From Chara braunii (Eukaryota; Streptophyta; Charophyceae; Charales; Characeae): 36,867 bases of DNA. Positions 31,480 through 36,867 of the stretch are shown piece after piece. The first letter of the stretch is position 1. Each line of letters starts with the position of its first letter. The stretch is from the NCBI GenBank assembly GCA_003427395.1, contig BFEA01000222.1, positions 1,575,224 through 1,612,090 of the forward strand, written 5' to 3'. The position numbers and the translations under genes are program-made. The notes under the pieces were generated by a model. The model was given only the letters and a program-made list of their open reading frames with translations, ran no database searches and had not been told where the DNA came from.

Positions 31480-33404
31480 TTGGTTGACCTAGTCAAACCC
31501 AGACAATACTGCCTTCCTCCCAGCCTTCCCCCAGATTCCACCCCACAATTTGTTTTCAGTCGAACAACAAAGCTGAAACTGATTTCACACACACATTGCT
31601 TACTTAGTCTGCATTATGTCATGAAAGTCAAACTGAAAGTCAACATAAGGATACATGTTGTAAACTCAGTCAAACTGTAGAGAGATGTACAGGTAAGGGT
31701 TATAACTGGGTTTATAGAAAGAAAGCAAATGGTTACCTGTTTGTTCCCTGCCTCCAGAACTCCTCCTGAGTTCCGACAGAGCTCCCGCAATCGGTGGGCA
31801 GACTCCCCACAGAGTCTTGCTGCGGTCCTACGGGTGGTAATCCCACCTGTCGCCTTCCTCTCTGAACAAGATTAGACCGAGAGTAAGAAAGACAGAAGAT
31901 AAGGGGTTTCAGACTCTCGAGATACAAGAGGGGGACAAACTCAACTCCCAGGAGAGGGCCTTGATACCTTCACTCGCCTGAGGGCCCCGCAATGATGGCC
32001 AACGATCACGGCAGATGGCCAAATCGAAGCCAATATGCAAGATAATTGGTCTTTGACGCCGCCCCAAATCGCAATAGTAGCCCTCCTTGCAAGCCTTCAA
32101 ATCGCAGGAGTAATCCTTTTGTTGAGCCTGGCCGTTCCTTCAACCAGCAACCTTGATATCTCTTGCCAAACTCTCACTACACAGCTTAAAAAATGGCGTC
32201 CGAATAGCACGCACCGCTATGCTTTATTCGGAATGCAGGCAATTGGACAACAATATGTCGCAAGCCATGTCACACAAAGATATTACTCAATAGGCTTAGC
32301 AGCGGTGTAGTCACCCTGTGTCACCACAACAAACAGCGGTCGGTGCCAAGACTCGTTGCAGCCGCAGTAACCATTATAGTATAAGTATCAACAGGGCAAC
32401 ACAGTTGGTCACAAAGGCAGTGCCCAGCACTCTTGTCAAACTAAAGTCAAATCACCAGTCGCCGACTCTCCTGATAACCTTACAACTCTCCGCAGTAAGC
32501 CCCTCCTGTCTCGTACCAGACTGCTGCTGCTCCTCCCAGAGAGACCGTGTTGGACTGAAACACAGTCCCTGCGTTAGACTCAGGATTGCGAACAAAATAT
32601 AGTGGAAATCTTGCGAAATCACCACGTTTATCGCAGTCATGCGCGGTCAGAACATGCTGCATCAGTTTATGCTACTAAATACTAGCACCAACGTGTCGTA
32701 ATCCATGATCCACGATACTAGCCACAACCAAACGCATCTATCGGCAACAACATGCAGCGATAATATTTAGTGACCCATAGCGAAACACAGTTGTCTCTCA
32801 CAACGGCAAGAACACAGCCACCGCATTACGCCAACACGCAGCGACGCTCAGTGCTGCTTAACAAGCATACTACAAGGGGCAGGAGCACAACCCAGCAGGT
32901 GATACGAACTGTCACTCAAAGCCCCATGTGTCTCCCCGTTATAGTGGCAAAATAAGACCGAACCTGACAATGAACACTGGCAGATACTCGCAGCGTGCCC
33001 GCTGTTGCAGACTCCGCTCTGGTGAGTATCTCGTCTTCTCCCCTCCTTTCTTGTGCATGTATCCTACTCTTGCTCACGCTAGTCCTCCCATCTCATCATT
33101 TATAACTAACAAACGCACCCTCCGCCAAGAGGCGGCCAAATGCCTTGATCCACCATGTAAGAGAGGGTCTGTGTTGTTGAGGGTGGCTACAACGACCACT
33201 GTAATGCCAAGATCGGAGTAAGTACGAGACAACAGTCATCAGACTCAGGATGGCAGCCCGATCTTCGATCCTAACGAGGATGAGCATGGATGTCGTGGCT
33301 ACATAGGGAGGAGCAAATGCTTCGAGTAATAGGCACCGGAGTCTCATTAGTAACCCCGTGGACTGCACTGATCGCACCAATACTTACCAAATGTGCAGAC
33401 GAGA
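31480..33404. other. Long stretch without a recognisable gene
   Basis: ORFs are short, overlap in several frames and show no recognisable domain. No satellite structure is seen. Some of it may be retroelement-derived. Confidence 0.4.
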
Positions 33405-34296
33405 ATGAATCTTCCCCCCTAAACGAGGGAAGATGCATTGATAATTTGCGCAGCTCTCGCTACTAGCACCGGTTGATTCACACCTCAAATGAAAAGTCCG
33501 GCACGACTATCTAAGTCCGTACCATCCCAAAACTTCAGATTCGTCCTTTACCTCGCTCGATTCTGTAGAGGATCAAGCGAAATACTGAACTTTTGTCTCT
33601 ACCATAGCCTTATTCGCTTTACCTCAACGCAGTACCTTCTCTACTAACTTTCTTTTTACTAACTTTCACTCGATTCTTACCTTAAAGAACGGGGTCGCCC
33701 ACTGTCAAAACCCCCACGACACCTTCTCCCTTCACTCGACTCCATTGACGATCGGACTAACACACTAACTCCCCGCTTTTTCCATATCTTGCTTCCCTCG
33801 ACACCTTCCACGCAACTCTATTTTTTTTAGTACGAAAACTAACTCCCTTCTCCAAAATTCAATCTCGGATCCGGGGTCGCCAGCCTCGAAAACGCCCAAT
33901 TAGCATCTCAGATCGCAGAAATCGGTCAAGAACTGACCGAGTTATTACGTTTTTGCTCTCATCATTTTCTCCCTCCGCCATAGCTCCGTGTACGTCTTTC
34001 TCAACTAACCTCGCATACTCTTAACTTTCTTCTAGGACTAGCATCATCGTTCGATTCGCCCTACTAATAAGCCCCTACCTACCTCCCTACTCCGCTCGAT
34101 TCGGTGAGGATCGAGAGAACCGTTTTTTTTCTCTCCCTCCATGCCCGTTCCTTCACCATAGCTTCACTCAGCCTATTACTTACACAACATCAAGACCGGC
34201 TATCCATTGACCAAACTAACATTCCCATTGAACTCGCAATAGGCAAGAACCTTCGTTCGGCATGTTTTCTCACTCGATTCAGTTGAGAATCGAGTG
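33405..34296. repeat. Hairpin array with about 179-bp period (H2)
   Basis: Palindromes are centred near 33567 (CTCGATTC/GGATCAAG), 33746 (CTCGACTCC/GATCGGA, weak), 33931 (TCGGTCA/TGACCGA, perfect), 34105 (CTCGATTC/GGATCGAG) and 34283 (CACTCGATTC/GAATCGAGTG, perfect 10 bp). Spacings are 179, 185, 174 and 178 bp. A sixth candidate is ATCTTCCC/GGGAAGAT at 33409-33434. CCATAGC recurs after the 33567, 33931 and 34105 hairpins. Retroelement-like strings CGGGGTCGCC occur between units (near 33694 and 33870). Confidence 0.7.
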
Positions 34297-35243
34297 AGGT
34301 GCATGTTCTTCATTCCTTCTAGCCCCCTTAGTCTTTGTTCGTCGTCTTCTCAGTCTTGTATGCACCTGGTGCATTTCAGTGCCTAGGTTCATCCTCCCTT
34401 GGCTGCCTTCGCACTCTGGTCCTCGACTCACTTTGCCCCCGCTGTTGCCGACCTCGCTTCTCCTCTCCTTCGTGTCTCAGTCGGTCACCCGCCCTCGTGC
34501 TACCCCAGCTACCACCATTACACTCGCCCGGTTCAGGAACCCCCGTTTAGGATCTCCCCTTGCGCCTCGGCTGCCTACTTCGCTTCTGCCATCTCCGCCT
34601 TCTCCATGCATGCATTTGGTGCCGCTTCTCGCCCGGGTTCATTTGCCCGTTTTGCCACCCCGTCGGCTCTGCTATCTACTCTGCCCTTTGCTACCTTGCA
34701 CTGCCCGGCCGGGTCGTCGTGACTCTCCACTCCGCTTTTCCTTCTTCTAATGCATCTGTGCGGAATCCCGTCCACATTCACCTACTTTTTCTCCCTCTTT
34801 TCTTGCTACCTCTGTCTTGTCCCTTCTTCCTACTAGCGCAACACCTGATCGTGGCGGCCCCTCAATGCCCAACGCAATTCGGTCAGGTCATCATGGGCGA
34901 TACTCCAACAAGCGGCCGACTCTACTGTGTTATTGCTCCGCCCACTGTTGTGCAACGCTACCCGGCCAGCCCCGCTGAGCTTTCTACTTGCCCTGCTACG
35001 CTCTCTGCTCGCCCCGACTACACTCTCTGCAGCTCCGTCTCGCTATCGGTCTGTCCCGTTGCCAATCTTTGCAGCTTATGGCTCAAGGGCAGTCCGCGGG
35101 CAAGCTTAGTGCCCCTGCGGCTCAGAGATATGCCATTGGTCCCTGCCGAGTAGCCTTAGGCGGAGACCACCGACGCTCATAGGCGGGGAGGACCGGAGTG
35201 GGGGAACAGTGGCTGGCCCATCGAAGGGGCTCGGCCTTGGTGC
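34297..35243. other. CT-rich low-complexity DNA
   Basis: Several overlapping plus-strand ORFs in all three frames (34335-35182) are Ser/Pro/Leu/Ala-rich, the pattern expected from CT-rich DNA rather than from a gene. A 15-nt palindrome ATGCACCTGGTGCAT lies near 34359. Confidence 0.55.
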
Positions 35244-35301
35244 TACCGGCTGGCCCGTGGCCGGTATCACCCACCTACTGCAGCAGGTATCGCACCTGCT
35301 G
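35244..35301. repeat. Two adjacent perfect hairpins
   Basis: TACCGGC/GCCGGTA spans 35244-35266, and CAGCAGGT/ACCTGCTG with loop ATCGC spans 35281-35301. The second can be extended by CCACC/GGTGG. Confidence 0.7.
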
Positions 35302-35484
35302 GTGGTTGCGGCTCCCACATGTTCCTTCGTTGGAGGCTTGAGCATGGATGTGGTTGCTACGGGGTTCCCCATAATGCTATAAAGGGATAACTTCGGCGCA
35401 GTCACGAAAATATTTTGTAATAGCATCTCAGACAGCCCTGCGAATACAACATAACCCGACGCGCCCTATTTCTCAGTCGCGACA
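35302..35484. other. Unassigned
   Basis: No gene or repeat is seen. Confidence 0.3.
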
Positions 35485-35580
35485 CGACAGGGGACCCTTC
35501 GCCAGTATCCCGAACACTCAAGGCCCTCGACAGGGGACCCTTCGCCAACCGAACGAGGCGCGCACTCAAGGCCCTCGACT
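35485..35580. repeat. Short tandem duplication
   Basis: CGACAGGGGACCCTTCGCCA occurs twice (near 35485 and 35528), and ACTCAAGGCCCTCGAC also occurs twice (near 35516 and 35564). The period is near 43-48 bp. Confidence 0.8.
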
Positions 35581-35856
35581 GCCGAGACGACCATTAAATC
35601 TAGCGTCCCGTTCGAATTAAGAAAAACGCTGGAGTCCACAGATAAAAATAATACGACAATAAATAATATAAAATATAAATAAACGTCGCACTCACTACTG
35701 ACCCACGACTCTGCGCACGCTCAGGTAGCGCATGGTTGCGACTCGCCGTCAATACCCTGTGCGCGCCACTCACCCTGACGGGGACCTAAACTTCTTCTCG
35801 CGAGCACATTGTCGGGCAAGCGAGACCGCACTCGTGTGACTTGCAGAAAACACGTC
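35581..35856. other. Unassigned, includes an AT-rich stretch
   Basis: AAATAA-type sequence lies at about 35640-35685. No gene is seen. Confidence 0.35.
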
Positions 35857-35878
35857 AAATACCCTTGTAAGGGTATTT
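35857..35878. repeat. 22-nt palindrome, copy 2
   Basis: Arms AAATACCCTT and AAGGGTATTT are perfectly complementary with a 2-nt centre GT. The counterpart is at 4404-4425. Confidence 0.75.
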
Positions 35879-36099
35879 AAGAACGACAACGATGTCCTCA
35901 TCATGCACCAATCTCTTGTCAGTGGGTTTTGGAGGGATAGACGAGAGAGGAGGATGAGATGTTATGGGTAGTTAGTTTGCCAGGGTCCATTTTGTCTTTT
36001 CTTTCTCCTTTATCGGGTATCTTCTAGTTTCCGGCCTTTAGCGGGGAGAGGTGTGTAGGGTCAAACTTTCTTTGTCCTTCAAACTTCTCATGTCTCATT

Positions 36100-36290
36100 C
36101 ATTACTCTTATAATATCAGACCCCTTTCGTCTCATTCATCACCCGTAGTACATCAAACCCTTCTCGTCTCGTTCATCACCCGTAGTACATCAAACCCCTT
36201 TCAGTTCGTTCATCACCCGTAGTACATCAAACACTCTTTCGTCTCTTTCGTCTCGTTCATCACCCGCAGTACATCAAACCCCTTTCCAAT
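36100..36290. repeat. Tandem repeat, about 37 bp
   Basis: About five units carry TCATCACCCGTAGTACATCA followed by AACCC-type sequence. One unit has an internal TTTCGTCTC duplication. Confidence 0.85.
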
Positions 36291-36615
36291 TTTCCTCCTT
36301 CCACTGCCCCTGCTTCTCCCCCGAGCCTTACCATCCCAAGCGCCCTTTGGTTGATCCTCCTTCCATCCCTTGCCGACCAGGCCCCTTTTCCGGCTTCCGT
36401 CACCCTTAACGCCTCTTCCACTTGGCTCTTTAGGCCGTGCAATCCATGCCTCTCGTCACCCTTTCCTCACTCTCAAGCCGAGCCCAATTCATACGTATTT
36501 CTTCTGGGTCATTATGCCCGACTTTTCTTCTAGTCATGTCGGTTTCACATGCATGTCACCCTTACTTATACTCAAGCTCAATCAATGTTACATGCATGTT
36601 ACCCAGTCCATTCCC
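36291..36615. other. Pyrimidine-rich DNA, no gene recognised
   Basis: The opposed short ORFs at 36260-36732 are not convincing. A TTTCTTCTGG motif near 36499 may be an outlying unit of the following tandem repeat. Confidence 0.4.
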
Positions 36616-36867
36616 CCAAGCATCTTTCTTCTGGACATCTTGCGAGGTCTTTCATGCCACAGTCAACTACATATACATCTTTCTTCTGGACATCTGGCCA
36701 GACCTTTTCTCAAGCCTGCGCAAAGTCAATAACAGATGTCTTTTTTTTCTGGACATCTTGTCAGACCTTTTTTCAAGTCTGCGCAAAGTCAATTACACAA
36801 GCCTTTCTCTTGTGGACATCTGGCCAGGCCTTTTCTCAAGTCTGCGCAAAGTCAATTACACAAGCCT
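36616..36867. repeat. Tandem repeat, 55-63 bp, runs off the window end
   Basis: Four units carry CTGGACATCT.G.CAG.CCTTT followed by TCTGCGCAAAGTCAATTACA. Marker positions are about 36631, 36686, 36749 and 36812. Confidence 0.85.

Noticed and set aside
34335-35182. Protein-coding gene for a Ser/Pro/Leu-rich protein
   Set aside because: Open frames occur in several phases at once in CT-rich DNA, with no domain or start context.

Overview
This window looks like repeat-rich nuclear DNA of a eukaryote, most probably a plant or green alga. A charophyte such as Chara is my best guess, because the Gag/protease family looks familiar from memory; that is inference and I could not search. No intact host gene, rRNA or tRNA is visible. 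Nearly everything supportable is a decayed retroelement, tandem repeat, satellite, microsatellite or array of palindromic hairpins. Four ambiguous bases (N) lie at 7619, 7634, 7664 and 7727.

Layout, left: a decayed gag-like ORF (250-1165), a tRNA-like SINE-head fragment (about 1483-1553, minus), a fragment of a group II intron-type reverse transcriptase (2077-2335), unassigned DNA with palindromes, long poly-T and ATT tracts (5424-5598), GA-rich DNA and a TG/GA compound microsatellite (6540-6734), then a GTCACA-type minisatellite (about 7925-8690).

Layout, centre-left: one large plus-strand Ty3/Gypsy-like element. It carries an array of about 13 covarying hairpins (8721-9715), a 5' LTR/leader region (9716-11960), an unknown extra ORF (11962-13359), Gag with a CCHC knuckle (13570-15475), a retropepsin-like region (15489-17083) and the segment just before RT (to about 17483). 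There pol is cut by another repeat. On the minus strand, 17484-19790 holds a repeat with a GA tail, a broken GIY-YIG endonuclease gene and a third copy of the retroelement leader.

Layout, right: a second kind of hairpin array (21117-21420), a TGTGAC minisatellite (21560-22030), an inverted copy of the GA-tailed repeat (23060-23626), three consecutive satellite blocks with the same 91-93 bp period (23695-27405), an inverted copy of the retroelement leader (28340-30720, minus) followed by its own degenerate hairpin array (30930-31475), unassigned DNA, a third hairpin array with a period near 179 bp (33405-34296), CT-rich low-complexity DNA and several short tandem repeats up to the window end.

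The most unusual signal is the recurrence of array-type repeats whose unit is a hairpin with compensatory changes in the stems. At least three families occur, and one is attached to both copies of the retroelement leader. A second notable signal is the stop-codon spectrum in the Gag-Pol frames: almost all internal stops are TAA/TAG, often where Gln would fit, while CGA and TGG codons look largely intact.
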